From NCBI RefSeq assembly GCF_007745175.1, contig NZ_CP036271.1, positions 1-64,000 on the forward strand: 64,000 bases of DNA, read 5' to 3'. Under the pieces are notes generated by a model, which was given only the letters and a program-made list of their open reading frames with translations, had not been told where the DNA came from and did not search any database. Made by a program: the position numbers and the translations under genes. Below are positions 17,482 to 28,240 of the stretch, in pieces. This DNA comes from Caulifigura coniformis. Lineage in GTDB: Bacteria > Planctomycetota > Planctomycetia > Planctomycetales > Planctomycetaceae. Positions within the stretch are counted from its first letter, which is position 1. The number at the start of each line of letters is the position of its first letter.

Positions 17482-18738
17482 TTACCGTCCGCGCCAGCGC
17501 TCCTGGCCCATCGTCCCGCGCGATGCGGCGACGCCGCTCCAGTCGTGGTTGGTTTTCCACTGCCCCTGGAAGCGGTCGACCTTCTCTCCCGAGTAGAGGA
17601 AGTTCTGATCGGCGGCGGTCCAGACGAGTTCTTCCTGGTCGTCGATCGGCATGATGCCGAGCGCGAGGCGGATCAGACGGGCGACGAACAGCAGCGAGGC
17701 CAGCAGGGCGACGGAAATGAGGGCCAGCGGAATGAGCAGCGGCCCGAGGCTGAGGACGCGCTCGGAGAGGTCCCAGACCGGCGCCCAGAACAGCAGCGAC
17801 ACGAGCGTGGCGATGCTCAGGTAGGGGCCATAGGGAATCGCCCGGTCGCGGTGGAAGATGAGCCGGGCCAGGACGACCACGATCGCGATTACGGGGGCCA
17901 GGAAGAAGACGATCACGGAGGCCTGCCAGCCGACGAAGCTGCCGATCATCGCCAGCAGGATCACGTCGCCAAACCCCATCGCCTCCTGCTTCAGGGCCCA
18001 GTGTCCCAGGACGCGGACCGTCCAGACGATTCCGCCGCCGATCACGAAACCGGCCGCCGCGACGAGGAAGCCGTGCAGGTGCGGCCAGTGTGAGAACCAG
18101 GCGGGGACGTCGGGCGGGGTTCCGGCGAAGAGGGACGCCTGTTCGACCCAGACGGGAACGAGGTGGACCCGTCCGATGAGGGTGTTGCCGACGAATCCGA
18201 CGACCATGGCCGGCAGTGTCACACCGTCGGGAATGATCCAGAGGTCGAAGTCGATGAATGTGGCGACGAGCAGCGCCTCGATGAGCACCATGTGGAACGC
18301 ATAGCGCAGGTGGGCGAACATCGTCGGCGACATGCTGCCGAGGCCTGGAATGACCTCGGGGCCGATCTGCGTGTACAGGCAGCTGTCCTTCAGCGCGTTG
18401 ACGTCGCCTGCGCCGATCTCGAACCAGTAGACCAGCACGAACAGCGAGGCGTTCAGAAATTCGATCAGCGGATAACGGGGCGAGATCCAGGCGCGGCAGT
18501 CGGCGCAGCGGCCGCCCAGCATCAGCCAGCCGAAGATCGGAATGTTGTGCTGCCAGCGGATATGGGACCGGCAGCGCTTGCACTGCGATGGCCGGTTCCA
18601 GAGTTCCTGGAGCGATTCCCAGAAGCCGTCTTTCTGAGGGATCCGGTAGATGCAGACATTCAGGAAGCTGCCGATGATCGATCCGAAGAGGAACAGCGTC
18701 GGATAGATCACCCAGGCCGGGAGATCGAGGTGGATCAC
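17482..18738 (-). CDS. pilD: Prepilin peptidase (A24 family)
   Basis: An integral membrane aspartic protease that cleaves type IV prepilin leaders and usually methylates the new N-terminus. N-terminal GSIIGSFLNVCIYRIP and the zinc-type cysteine pairs (QCKRCRSH and RCADCRAW) are intact. The two catalytic aspartates lie in FIDFDLWIIPD and MGFGDVILLAMIG. At 418 residues it is longer than usual (about 250-290), with an insertion between the active-site regions and a soluble C-terminal tail of about 60 residues (ELVWTAADQNFLYSGE). It overlaps aroK by 4 bases. Likely substrates in the window are the three DUF1559 proteins and perhaps TadE proteins. Confidence 0.92.
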   Translation of the reverse strand: MIHLDLPAWVIYPTLFLFGSIIGSFLNVCIYRIPQKDGFWESLQELWNRPSQCKRCRSHIRWQHNIPIFGWLMLGGRCADCRAWISPRYPLIEFLNASLFVLVYWFEIGAGDVNALKDSCLYTQIGPEVIPGLGSMSPTMFAHLRYAFHMVLIEALLVATFIDFDLWIIPDGVTLPAMVVGFVGNTLIGRVHLVPVWVEQASLFAGTPPDVPAWFSHWPHLHGFLVAAAGFVIGGGIVWTVRVLGHWALKQEAMGFGDVILLAMIGSFVGWQASVIVFFLAPVIAIVVVLARLIFHRDRAIPYGPYLSIATLVSLLFWAPVWDLSERVLSLGPLLIPLALISVALLASLLFVARLIRLALGIMPIDDQEELVWTAADQNFLYSGEKVDRFQGQWKTNHDWSGVAASRGTMGQERWRGR

Positions 18739-19280
18739 CGCCCGCCCTCCGCCGGATCAACGGTGGCGCCGGGGAGGGCCGAAAGGATCAGTTCGACGAT
18801 GGTGTCCACGGGTTTCCCAGAAGTCTCGACAGTGATGGTCGCCGCCTGAGCATAGAGCGGCGTCCGTTTGGCGAGAAGCTGTTCAATTTCGTCGCGCGGC
18901 GGGAGGTTCGTGAGCGCGGGACGGCGTTCGGTCGAGGTGGCGTCTTCGGCCATCCGCTGGACGATGACGTCGGTCGGGGCGGTCAGCCAGACGACGGGAC
19001 CTGCGTCGCGCATGCGGGTGCGTGTCGTCTCATTCAGGATCGCCCCGCCTCCCGGCGCGAGGACGAGCCGTTCGCGGCCCAGTTGTTCGGCGAGAAACGC
19101 GGCTTCCAGACGACGAAACTCGGGCTCCCCGCTGTCGGCGAAGATCTGCCGGATCGACTTCCCGGCCCGGCGTTCGATTTCGGGGTCGGCGTCGAGGAAG
19201 TCGAAACCGAGGCGGGCCGCGAGCTGCGGTCCGACGGTCGATTTGCCTGTGCCGCGATATCCAATGAGAGTGATGACCAT
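18735..19280 (-). CDS. aroK: Shikimate kinase
   Basis: Phosphorylates shikimate in the chorismate pathway. Walker A is GYRGTGKST; the shikimate site shows LDADPEIERRAGKSI, the arginine in EFRRLE and APGGGAILN; the lid arginines appear in TERRPALT. The 181-residue length fits. The start is placed at ATG 19280 (MVITLIGYRG), the common family start; ATG 19301 (MAIRLPP) is also possible, and neither has a good ribosome site. The stop overlaps the prepilin peptidase start as ATGA, so the two are co-translated although functionally unrelated. Confidence 0.93.
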   Translation of the reverse strand: MVITLIGYRGTGKSTVGPQLAARLGFDFLDADPEIERRAGKSIRQIFADSGEPEFRRLEAAFLAEQLGRERLVLAPGGGAILNETTRTRMRDAGPVVWLTAPTDVIVQRMAEDATSTERRPALTNLPPRDEIEQLLAKRTPLYAQAATITVETSGKPVDTIVELILSALPGATVDPAEGGR

Positions 19281-19441
19281 AGGAGGTAATCTAATGGCCA
19301 TGCCCGCGGGCCGCCTGCGTCCTCGCCGGCATCCGCTGGAGTTCGGGTTTTCGCCATTCCGGCGGGCAGGAAGTCTGGTGGGTTTGTCCTTCGAAGCCGT
19401 TGTCCACTTGTCGGCATCGCATCTTTTCAGGTCACCGCGTC

Positions 19442-20830
19442 ATGAGTTCCCGCCGTCGACGTCTCGTTCAGGTTTTCGCGGCGATCGTCGCGATCCTGCT
19501 GCTGGCAGGGGGATTCGCCTGGCGGCTTGCGACGGCGCGTCCCCTCATCGAAAGCGTTCCGCTCTCGACGGGTCAGTTCAACGTCCGTTTTCTCAAGGCC
19601 GACCTGGGGACGCTGAACTACTCCTCCGACGACAACCTGCGCGCTTTCCTGCGTCGCCGGATCCCGGGGCCGCTGGTGAAGAAGCTGGGCGAGGTGACAA
19701 CGGTTCGCGGATACACGCCGTCGCATCAGGAATTCGGCGGGCCGCCGCTGGTCCTGCTGTTCCAGCTGCTCACGCCTCAGAACGCCCTGCAGACGACCAC
19801 GTCGACGGTGTTCGGAAAGATCGAATTTCCCGAGTCGACAGGCTTCGTCTTCACGGACGAGATCAACGGCTACAACAGCCACGGGGAGGGAACATCGCTC
19901 CACGATTTCACGGCCTTTCCGCGGCGTGAGCCGCAGCTCCATTTCCGGCTCTACGAGCAGAACGGCCAAATGCTGATGGAGAAGTCGATGGCGAATCCGG
20001 GCTACCGCACGGACTTCCCGGTGTGGACCCCGGACGCACTGCCGCAGACGACGTCGGTCGAGCCGATCACCGTCACGCTTCGCTCGCTGAAGGTGGATGT
20101 GAAGAATCGCCATCTGGGGCCGATCGCGGACGTCGCCTCCGACGATCCGAGCTGGCTGAACCCGGAGCGGTCGTATCAATGGACGGACGCGACGGGGAAC
20201 AGCGGCTCCTGGCTGTCCCCCTTCGAACCTGCGTGGAAACTTCATCTCCGCTACCGACGGCGGCGGGACGCCGAGTTTCCCGCGTCGGCGACGTGGACGG
20301 CCGATCCTGTCGCCGTGCCGGTCGGACTGACCGTGACCAGGACGGCACAGTCCGCGGTGGTCGATGAGATCGAGTTTCGGATTCGTTACGTGGCGCCGGC
20401 GGGCGAGCTCGAGCATATCGGCGACACGATCACGGTGACTCCACCGCGAAGCCCTGGCCATACGGGGCTCAGCGTCGGCGCCGGTTCGCGTCCGGGGCCT
20501 GGCGGCGGGCAGGTCCCATATGAGTCGATCGAAGCCGGAGTTCCATTCATTCGAGTCGACCATGACCCGCTGCCGACCGGAGTTCAGGCGCTGTACGACG
20601 TCATCGACGACCAGGGGAACGTGATCAACGACAAACTGTTTCCCGGAGGGGGCGGAGTTCACAACACGCAATTTGCCGCGGTCTACTTCCCGGCCGAAGT
20701 GAAGACGAAGAAAGTGACCCTGAAGCTGCGCGTGAGCCGCCCCCGCGATGTGGAGTTTCTCGTCGCCCCGCCGGCCGAACTACGGGAGGCGATTCAGAAC
20801 AGACCCGCCGGGAAGGACGCGTCGAAATGA
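19442..20830 (+). CDS. Hypothetical membrane-anchored protein
   Basis: A 462-residue protein I do not recognise. An N-terminal basic run (SSRRRR) and one hydrophobic helix (VQVFAAIVAILLLAGGFAW) anchor it, with the rest outside the cytoplasm. The body is beta-rich in appearance, with segments such as VTVTLRSLKVDVKNRHLGP and VDEIEFRIRYVAP and a Gly-rich loop (PGPGGG, later FPGGGG). It ends with a sandwich-like strand set (VTLKLRVSRPRDVEFLVAPP). No catalytic motif is visible. The ATG at 19442 is preferred; ATG 19400 would add 14 residues. It is divergent from aroK. Confidence 0.75.
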   Translation: MSSRRRRLVQVFAAIVAILLLAGGFAWRLATARPLIESVPLSTGQFNVRFLKADLGTLNYSSDDNLRAFLRRRIPGPLVKKLGEVTTVRGYTPSHQEFGGPPLVLLFQLLTPQNALQTTTSTVFGKIEFPESTGFVFTDEINGYNSHGEGTSLHDFTAFPRREPQLHFRLYEQNGQMLMEKSMANPGYRTDFPVWTPDALPQTTSVEPITVTLRSLKVDVKNRHLGPIADVASDDPSWLNPERSYQWTDATGNSGSWLSPFEPAWKLHLRYRRRRDAEFPASATWTADPVAVPVGLTVTRTAQSAVVDEIEFRIRYVAPAGELEHIGDTITVTPPRSPGHTGLSVGAGSRPGPGGGQVPYESIEAGVPFIRVDHDPLPTGVQALYDVIDDQGNVINDKLFPGGGGVHNTQFAAVYFPAEVKTKKVTLKLRVSRPRDVEFLVAPPAELREAIQNRPAGKDASK

Positions 20831-20919
20831 GACGATGATGCGGGGGACGCGGCGGCGAGCGAACTTCACCCGGGCTGCCGGTCCGATGAGAGAGGTCTCC
20901 TGGATCCCGGACCACCCGT

Positions 20920-22428
20920 TCAGGGCTTTGGCTTTCGCAGGTCGAGACAGATCATCCATTCCTGGGAGCGGAGATACAGCCGCCCGCGAGAGACGACCGG
21001 GGCTGCCCAGGTCGGATAGCCGAGTTTCGGCGTCCGCAGCCGGACGATCTCGTCCCGTTTTTCCGCATTGGGACGCATCAGCGCCATCAGGCCGCCACGT
21101 TCCCCCAGCGTCAGGAATTTTCCATCGACCATCGTCAGCGATCCGCGGCCGAAGACGGGATACAGCAGCGGCTTACCGGTGGAGCGGGAAATCACATCGT
21201 CTTCCGAGGTGCGCGCGTAGTCGTCGAGAGGCTCATCGAAGCCGGGGCTTTCCCAGTGGACCGTGCCCGTCGCGGCGTCGATGCAGGTCATCCGGCCTTC
21301 CGGTTCGTAGTGCCCGCTGAAGCCGTAGAACGCGCCCTCCACATAAATGGCGGTGGCCCAGTGCGTTTCGAGGCCGCGGGGATTCTTCCAGACGACGTCA
21401 TACGAGTTCCCGTCGGGTTTCACCCTGAGCAGGGCGGAGCCGGTCCGGTACTCGGACGAGATCAGAACGGTGTCGCCCACCACGACCGGCGATGCGGCGT
21501 TGACCGATTCATGCACGCGGGAGCGGAACCAGTACTTGAACCGCTCGGCTCCGGTGTCGGGGTCGAGCGAGACGAGGCCGTGACGCATCAGGCAGAGGAC
21601 ATGTTTCTGTCCGTGGATCTCGGCGGGGATCGGCGACGAATAGCTGACGATCATCTCGTCGCCAGTCCATGAATAGTTCTTCGGCGCGGGGAAACCGGTC
21701 GCGGCGCCGTCCCACGTCTTCTGGCCGACGCTCTGCCAGAGCGTTTTTCCCGTAAGCGGATCGAACGCCACGACGCCGCTGTCGGGTTGCCCGCCGACCA
21801 TCACGATCAGTTTGTCGCCCCACAGCAAAGGAGACGATCCGACTCCGAAGAAGCCTTCGGGAACGGTGAAGTCCTTCTGCGTTTCGCGTTTCCAGACGAC
21901 CTCGCCCGTCGCGAGCTTCAGGCACAGGAGCACCCCTTCCGCGCCGAACGTGTAGCAGTACTCGGGCGTCAGGATCGGCGAGCAGCGCGGGCCGTTGTTG
22001 TAGCCGTAGGGGTCACGAAAGCTGCTGGGATATTTGTGGGTCCACAGCGATTCGCCGGTCAGCGCATGGAAGCATTCGACGATCTCCTGACGCTGGCCGT
22101 AGTGATGCAGGACCAGCCGCTGTCCGAGAACCGAGGGGGCCCCGTGTCCTTCGCCGACCTGCTTCGACCAGAGGAGCGGCGGGCCATCGGCGGGCCAGGT
22201 TTCGAGGAGGCCTGTTTCCTTCGACACGCCGTTGTGGTCGGGGCCGAGGAAGCAGGCCCAGTCGAACCCGGGCTCGGAGCTGGTGGCGAGGGGGTCGTTC
22301 GCCGCGGGGGCGGCGGGATCGGCCGCGGGGGCTGGCGTCGACCGTCCGCAGCCGACGAAGAAGGCCAGCAACACCAGTAATGATCGCGCAATGTCGACAC
22401 GAAGACACGAAGACACGAACGGTTTCAT
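20920..22428 (-). CDS. PQQ-type beta-propeller lipoprotein
   Basis: A 502-residue outer-wall or periplasmic propeller. The signal ends with lipobox FFVGC, then an Ala/Pro linker. Repeated blades carry the tryptophan-docking pattern: ALTGESLWTHK, LATGEVVWKRE, PLTGKTLWQS, AATGTVHWESP. The opening WACFLGPDHNGVSKETGL block is typical of planctomycete PQQ-like propellers. Such domains often scaffold rather than catalyse, and a calcium/PQQ site cannot be confirmed. The ATG at 22428 is chosen; a GTG at 22485 overlapping the hisF stop as GTGA would give a 19-residue longer, less signal-like N-terminus. It follows hisF on the same strand. Confidence 0.82.
   Translation of the reverse strand: MKPFVSSCLRVDIARSLLVLLAFFVGCGRSTPAPAADPAAPAANDPLATSSEPGFDWACFLGPDHNGVSKETGLLETWPADGPPLLWSKQVGEGHGAPSVLGQRLVLHHYGQRQEIVECFHALTGESLWTHKYPSSFRDPYGYNNGPRCSPILTPEYCYTFGAEGVLLCLKLATGEVVWKRETQKDFTVPEGFFGVGSSPLLWGDKLIVMVGGQPDSGVVAFDPLTGKTLWQSVGQKTWDGAATGFPAPKNYSWTGDEMIVSYSSPIPAEIHGQKHVLCLMRHGLVSLDPDTGAERFKYWFRSRVHESVNAASPVVVGDTVLISSEYRTGSALLRVKPDGNSYDVVWKNPRGLETHWATAIYVEGAFYGFSGHYEPEGRMTCIDAATGTVHWESPGFDEPLDDYARTSEDDVISRSTGKPLLYPVFGRGSLTMVDGKFLTLGERGGLMALMRPNAEKRDEIVRLRTPKLGYPTWAAPVVSRGRLYLRSQEWMICLDLRKPKP
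22396..22419. repeat. Three tandem 8-base repeats (GACACGAA)
   Basis: GACACGAA occurs three times without gaps, inside the signal-peptide codons of the propeller lipoprotein; on the coding strand it reads as TTCGTGTC repeats. Confidence 0.8.
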
Positions 22429-22481
22429 CTGCTGTCGAGCCTTCATCGAACTTCTTCGTGCCTGTGTGTCGAAACAAGACT

Positions 22482-23249
<768 letters not shown>

Positions 23250-23391
23250 TGAGAGGAGGAACGAGACTGGAGGACGTTCGGGAAGGGGCAGGATACGGCG
23301 GGCGGGCGGGATTCGGAACCGCGCGCAACCGCGCACGGACAGGTGACGGCAGTTCAATTTCTGGCTCGCCACCTGGTTTCGGGACACGCGG

Positions 23392-25254
23392 ATGATTCTG
23401 AACGACACCTTCACTGCACCGGATGGTTCGCTGCTCACAGCCCGTAGTGCTGATTCCGGGGCGACTTACGCCATGAATCCGGCCGGATCGGAACCGATCC
23501 GGATCCACGCGGGGCGGGCCCATGCCGACGGCGTGGCCTTCGCCTGCTCCTCCGTGACCGCCGCCGACTGCGAAATCGAAGGGCTGTTCCGCTGCCTCTC
23601 GGCCGATGGCCAGCATGCGGGGATTGTCGGCCGGATGTCGACTTCCGAATCGGCCTGGTACTGCGTGTTGCTGCAGTTCGGCGAAGGGATCTGCCTGTAC
23701 GGTTCGGGGAGCCTTGGCAGCTTTCCCGTCACGTTCGTTCCGGGTCGGGACTATCGCGTGAAGCTGCTGATGAAGGGCTCGTTTCTGCGGGCGTTCCTGA
23801 ACGGCTACGAATTCCGGCGGGTTGTGGATACGGAACGATCGACCGGGCGGATCGGGCTCTGCTTCCAGGGCGCGTCCCTGGAAACGACCGGGATGCACCT
23901 CGATTCGCTCGTCGCCCGCGAGGAATCCATCGCGCCGCAGATCCTGTTTCATGGCGACTCACTGACGAGCGGGCTGACGTCGCCCGCGCTGTCGCATGTC
24001 GAAAAGTATCCGACGCGCGTGATCGGTCTTCTCGAACAGGAATGCGACTGGGCCAATCTCGGAGTCTCCGGGCGCTCCCTTTCCGATCTTCTCGCCAACG
24101 TCGCGGAAGTGGATGACTGTCGTCGGCCCGAGTCGTCGAGCGACGTGGTCGTTGTGTGGGGCGGGATCAACGACCTGCTGGAGGGCGCCACGACGGCCGA
24201 CGTCATCGCCCGCCTGTCGACGTATGGCGACGGCCGGCGGGCCCTCGGCTTCCAGGTGGTCGTGCTCACGACCATCGCCGCGGATGAGGCGCATCCCGAC
24301 GTCGATGCGGAATTCGACGCGAAGCGGAGCGCGGTGAATACGTGGCTGCGCGAGCATTGGGCCGATCATTTCGACGCGCTGGCCGATGTGGCGGCCGATC
24401 CGCGGCTGAGCGACCCCACCGATATGGGCTACTTTCAGGCCGATGGAGTGCACCTGACGGCCGGCGGGACGGTCGTGGTGGCCGAGGTCGTCGCCCGGTC
24501 GCTGCGCTCGTTGGGTGAAGCGGCGCTGGAGATCACGTCTCCTGCAGAGGGGGATGTTGTTCTCGCAGGCGAAGCGACCGGGATCACCTGGAATACGACC
24601 GGTTCGGTTCCAGAGGTGAGCGTCGAACTGAGCCGCGACGGCGGTGTGACGTACGACACGGTGCTGGTGGAAGACCTCGCGAACAGTGGGTCGCTGGCGT
24701 GGACTCCCGCGATCGAGCAGCGGACGCCGACCGCCCGGGTGCGCATCCGGGAGACGGCTTCATCGGTCGTGGCCGAATCGGCGGTCTTCCGGATTGCGAC
24801 GACGTCGCCATCGGGCGGAGTGGTGACGACCGGCGACCTGGAAGCGGCGCTCGAGACGCTGAAGTCGCATGGCGACACGGTGTGGGGGAGAAACCCGATC
24901 CTGCCGGTGGTTGCCCGCGTGAACCAGGAGCCGGTCTCGAAAACACTCCTCGTGGCCTATCAGCGGGGACGTTCGCGGCACCAGGTGGTGATCGTCGACT
25001 CGACGGGGGAGGGGGTCGATCTTTCGGCCAAGTCGCTGCAGTTCACGCTTGAGACCCTGGGGGGCGCGGCCGTTGCTTCGACGAGCGAAATGACGATTTC
25101 GGGAGACGAATCGCACATCGCGTCGTTCACGGCGGAGGAATCGTGGCACGTGCAGCCGGGGCTGTATCGCTACGCCCTGCGGGACCAGGCGGACGGGGCG
25201 CGGGTCTGGGCGCGCGGGGACTACGTCGTGGAACCGACGGCGGGGCCGGTTTGA
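23392..25254 (+). CDS. GDSL/SGNH hydrolase with phage tail-like C-terminal domain
   Basis: A 620-residue protein with no signal peptide. Residues 1-175 look like a beta-sandwich of the LamG or concanavalin kind ([20 protein letters not shown]). Residues about 182-375 are an SGNH esterase: block [12 protein letters not shown], block III WGGINDL and block V DGVHL give the Ser/Gly/Asn/His set. An Ig-like segment follows ([20 protein letters not shown]). The C-terminus, [19 protein letters not shown] through [10 protein letters not shown] to the end, resembles immunoglobulin-like domains of phage baseplate or tail-fibre proteins. It probably deacylates a glycan. It stands alone between minus-strand housekeeping genes. 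Confidence 0.78.
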   Translation: MILNDTFTAPDGSLLTARSADSGATYAMNPAGSEPIRIHAGRAHADGVAFACSSVTAADCEIEGLFRCLSADGQHAGIVGRMSTSESAWYCVLLQFGEGICLYGSGSLGSFPVTFVPGRDYRVKLLMKGSFLRAFLNGYEFRRVVDTERSTGRIGLCFQGASLETTGMHLDSLVAREESIAPQILFHGDSLTSGLTSPALSHVEKYPTRVIGLLEQECDWANLGVSGRSLSDLLANVAEVDDCRRPESSSDVVVVWGGINDLLEGATTADVIARLSTYGDGRRALGFQVVVLTTIAADEAHPDVDAEFDAKRSAVNTWLREHWADHFDALADVAADPRLSDPTDMGYFQADGVHLTAGGTVVVAEVVARSLRSLGEAALEITSPAEGDVVLAGEATGITWNTTGSVPEVSVELSRDGGVTYDTVLVEDLANSGSLAWTPAIEQRTPTARVRIRETASSVVAESAVFRIATTSPSGGVVTTGDLEAALETLKSHGDTVWGRNPILPVVARVNQEPVSKTLLVAYQRGRSRHQVVIVDSTGEGVDLSAKSLQFTLETLGGAAVASTSEMTISGDESHIASFTAEESWHVQPGLYRYALRDQADGARVWARGDYVVEPTAGPV

Positions 25255-25315
25255 AACGTGCGTGGAGACGACGCGGAGCGGCTTTTCAGCTCGATGTTGA
25301 CAGAAAGAGACCGTC

Positions 25316-25963
25316 TCAACCCAGTCGCCTGCGCACTTCGGCTTCCAGACGCTTCAAGACCTCCTCCAGGGAGATGGCGGTCGTGTCGATGACGATCGCG
25401 TCGTTGGCCGGGCGAAGCGGCGCGACGTCTCGGTTAAGATCGCGCTCGTCGCGTTCCCGCTGCTGGGTCAGCATTTCCTCGAAGGAGACATGCTTCCCGC
25501 AGAGGGCGAGTTCGTCCATCCGCCGCTTCGCACGCTCTTCGGGGGACGCGGTCAGGAAGAACTTGCATTCGGCCTGGGGGAAGACGACGGTCCCCTGGTC
25601 GCGGCCCTCGCAGACGAAGTTGAGGACGCCGGCCAGTTCGCGCTGCCGCGCGACGAGTGCGGCCCGTACTTCAGGATGCTGGGCGACGATCGACGCGGCC
25701 CGCGTGACTTCGGGGGAACGCAGGAATTCGGTGACATCCATTCCGCGGGCCATCGTGCGGCCCGACTGGAAGGTGATCGATGACGTGCGCGCGAGCTCGG
25801 CCGCGGCCAGCGAGTTGAGCTCGACTTCCGCTTCCAGGCAGAGCGCGGCGACGGCGCGGTACATGGCCCCGGTGTCGAGGTATTCAAATCCAAGCGCGGC
25901 CGCGAGTCGCTTCGCGGCGGTGCTTTTGCCGGTGCCGGCGGGTCCATCGATCGTGACGATCAT
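25316..25963 (-). CDS. cmk: Cytidylate kinase
   Basis: Phosphorylates CMP and dCMP. The P-loop is IDGPAGTGKST at the extreme N-terminus; YLDTGAMYRAVA is the family signature; VCEGRDQGTVVFPQAECKFF contains the nucleotide-binding arginine and the motif usually written GRDIGT. Residues after ASPEERAKRRMDE form the lid. The 215-residue length is typical. It is convergent with the GDSL hydrolase. Confidence 0.95.
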   Translation of the reverse strand: MIVTIDGPAGTGKSTAAKRLAAALGFEYLDTGAMYRAVAALCLEAEVELNSLAAAELARTSSITFQSGRTMARGMDVTEFLRSPEVTRAASIVAQHPEVRAALVARQRELAGVLNFVCEGRDQGTVVFPQAECKFFLTASPEERAKRRMDELALCGKHVSFEEMLTQQRERDERDLNRDVAPLRPANDAIVIDTTAISLEEVLKRLEAEVRRRLG

Positions 25964-26008
25964 CTCTCGCGATTCTCAGAAACGTGACGACTGCGTCGCG
26001 CGGCGTTG

Positions 26009-27115
26009 CTACTTGCTCACGTTGACGTAGACCTTGAGCGCCGTCTTGTCGTCCCGCAGCAGCGACATGATCTTCGCGGGATCGCCGAATCCGTCGACGG
26101 GGGTCGTCAGGATCCGCTCAGTCACGCCGGGGAACATCGTTTCGCTGAGGGCCAGGTCGCCCAGGCCGGCTGCGAAATGGTGCCGGTTGCCGTTCACCGA
26201 ACCGACGAGCAGCTTGTTACCGAGGACCCACTCGAGGTTGACCTGATCGGCCGGGAACTGCGCGATCGATTTTCCGCCGCCAGTCACGCTGGTCCAGACG
26301 AGCGCGCCGTTGATCGCCAGGTGCCGCATGCTGTCGAAAGCGACCTGTGCCGAGCCGGTCGCCTCGATGATCAGATCGGGCTTGCCGACGGTCTTGACCA
26401 GCTCCTCCATCGACGTTTCGGCCGTGCTGACGTAAGTCCCGCCATAGGCCTTGACGATCTCTTCCTTCAGGCCGGGGTTCTTCGTGCGGGCGAGGGTGAA
26501 CACCTGCAGTCCACGGAGGCGGAGCATCATGGTGGTCAACAGGCCGATCTGTCCGGCCCCGGTGACGAACGCCAGTTTTGGTTCCCACACCTGCAGCCTC
26601 TGCTGCGCCAGGTAGGCCTGCGCGATCGCCTTGGCGCAGACGCTGGCCGGTTCCGAGAGCACGCCCAGGTGCTTCAGGCCTTCGGGGACCTTCACGACGA
26701 ACTCGGCGTCGTCGACGAATTTCTCGGTCATGAACCCGTGACGCAGGTTGATGCCGCGTTCGTAGTATTCCTCGTGCCCCGTGATGTCGTTTCGGCCGAT
26801 GATGTCGAAGAGCGTGGGGCCCGGTCGGCGGACCGTGCAGGTGCAGTAGTCGCCCGGTTTCACGTGGGTGACATCGGGGCCAACCTCCTCGACGACGCCG
26901 AAGACTTCGTGGCCGACGACCAGAAAGTCGTACCCTTTCGGGGCGCGGCCATACAGGGCCTCGTCGATTTCGGCGTCGGTGGCGTCGACGCCGACCTGCA
27001 GCGTCCGCACGACGACTCCGCGGCGGGGCGCGGGCGCATCAGCGAGCGTGGGCGTGGGCAACTCGGCGATGTGGGCCGAATGCTTTTTTCCGGGAGTGAC
27101 GGCAAGCGTTTTCAT
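26009..27115 (-). CDS. Glucose 1-dehydrogenase-like zinc MDR dehydrogenase
   Basis: A 368-residue medium-chain dehydrogenase of the archaeal glucose-dehydrogenase type. The catalytic zinc ligands are predicted as Asp in [10 protein letters not shown] (where most MDRs have Cys), His-Glu in VVGHEVFG, and Glu in [11 protein letters not shown]. As I recall, an Asp at the first position also occurs in the Haloferax enzyme. The cofactor-binding motif is [16 protein letters not shown]. The second, structural zinc site is absent: [13 protein letters not shown] keeps only part of the cysteine set. Probable reaction: oxidation of glucose or a related aldose with NAD(P). Start at ATG 27115 (MKTLAVTPG). 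Confidence 0.83.
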   Translation of the reverse strand: MKTLAVTPGKKHSAHIAELPTPTLADAPAPRRGVVVRTLQVGVDATDAEIDEALYGRAPKGYDFLVVGHEVFGVVEEVGPDVTHVKPGDYCTCTVRRPGPTLFDIIGRNDITGHEEYYERGINLRHGFMTEKFVDDAEFVVKVPEGLKHLGVLSEPASVCAKAIAQAYLAQQRLQVWEPKLAFVTGAGQIGLLTTMMLRLRGLQVFTLARTKNPGLKEEIVKAYGGTYVSTAETSMEELVKTVGKPDLIIEATGSAQVAFDSMRHLAINGALVWTSVTGGGKSIAQFPADQVNLEWVLGNKLLVGSVNGNRHHFAAGLGDLALSETMFPGVTERILTTPVDGFGDPAKIMSLLRDDKTALKVYVNVSK

Positions 27116-27313
27116 GGGACGGCCGAAATCTGACCTGTGTGCGATGGAGAACTTCGGCACGGAGCGTAGCGCTTCGCCGGAACCCGGACAATCGTGCTTC
27201 GGGGCGGTGAAACGCCGCCGGAAACGTGGTATCACATTTCAGAGCGTCCTGGACGGTCCGCCGACCGGAGCGTTTCTCGCCAGCCAATCCCTCCCCGCCG
27301 ACCGAGGTCACCC

Positions 27314-28213
27314 ATGCCCGCCGTGAATCGACGCGAGTTCGTGCAGCTTTCCGCCGCCGCCCTGGCCGGAACCGCGATTCTGGGATCGACGCGTGTCGTC
27401 CGGGCGGCGGAACCGCCGATCCGGCTGAAAAAGGCCGTGAAACTGAGCATGGTCCGCGTCGAAGACGCGAGCCTGGATGACCGCTTCAAGCTGATGAAGG
27501 ACTGCGGCTTCGAAGGCTGCGAGATCGATGCGCCGGGAACGGACGCCGGGCAGGCTCTCGCCGCCGCGAAGAAGGCCGGCATCAAGATTCACGGAGTGAT
27601 CGACTCCGTTCACTGGAACAAGCGGTTTTCATCTCCCGACAAGGCCATCCTCGAAGAGGCTCACGAGGCGCTGAAGGCCGCCATCGACGCCTGCAAAACC
27701 GTCGGCGGCACGACCGTCCTGGTCGTCCCCGCCTCCCTCCGGAAAGGCCACGACGAGATTCCGATGCAGGAAGCCTGGGACCGCTCCATCGCGGAGATCA
27801 AGCGCGGCGTGCCGCTCGCCAAAGAAGCCGGAGTGAAGATCGCCATCGAGACGGTGTGGAATGAATTCATCACCACGCCGAAGCAGTTCGTCGACTACAT
27901 CGACGCCTTCAATGATCCGACGGTCGGCGGATACTTCGACATCAGCAACATGCTGAAGTACGGCGTCTCCTCCGCCGAATGGATCCGCCAGACCGGTCAG
28001 CGGCTGCTGAAAGTCGACTGCAAGGGGTACAACCTCGAGAAGCAGGCGTTCGGCGAGATCGGAACGGGCAGCGAGAACTGGCCCGAAGTGCTCCAGGCGC
28101 TGAAGGACGTCAACTACACGGGTGAGTTCCTGACGGCTGAAGTCCGTGGCGGCGGCAAGGAGCGGCTGCTGGAAGTGTCGCAGCAGATGGACAAAGTCCT
28201 CCAGCTGACGTGA
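27314..28213 (+). CDS. Exported sugar phosphate isomerase/epimerase-like TIM barrel
   Basis: A 299-residue xylose-isomerase-like TIM-barrel protein. The N-terminus NRREFVQLSAAALAGTAIL is a Tat signal (RRExxQ/L type), a common planctomycete feature for this family. Probable metal or acid residues lie in IAIETVWNEF, GGYFDISNM, LLKVDCKGY and FLTAEVRGGG. The specific substrate is unknown. Start at ATG 27314, after a CCGACCGAGG segment; longer frames lack a signal. It is divergent from glucose dehydrogenase, which suggests, weakly, a shared sugar-metabolism role. Confidence 0.83.
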   Translation: MPAVNRREFVQLSAAALAGTAILGSTRVVRAAEPPIRLKKAVKLSMVRVEDASLDDRFKLMKDCGFEGCEIDAPGTDAGQALAAAKKAGIKIHGVIDSVHWNKRFSSPDKAILEEAHEALKAAIDACKTVGGTTVLVVPASLRKGHDEIPMQEAWDRSIAEIKRGVPLAKEAGVKIAIETVWNEFITTPKQFVDYIDAFNDPTVGGYFDISNMLKYGVSSAEWIRQTGQRLLKVDCKGYNLEKQAFGEIGTGSENWPEVLQALKDVNYTGEFLTAEVRGGGKERLLEVSQQMDKVLQLT

Positions 28214-28240
28214 TCCGCCGGCGAAGCTGGTCCGTTGAAC

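Noticed and set aside
19281-19296. AGGAGG followed by ATG on the plus strand inside the aroK start region
   Set aside because: The ribosome-like site is good, but the frame overlaps the following membrane protein gene out of phase and has no protein-like composition.
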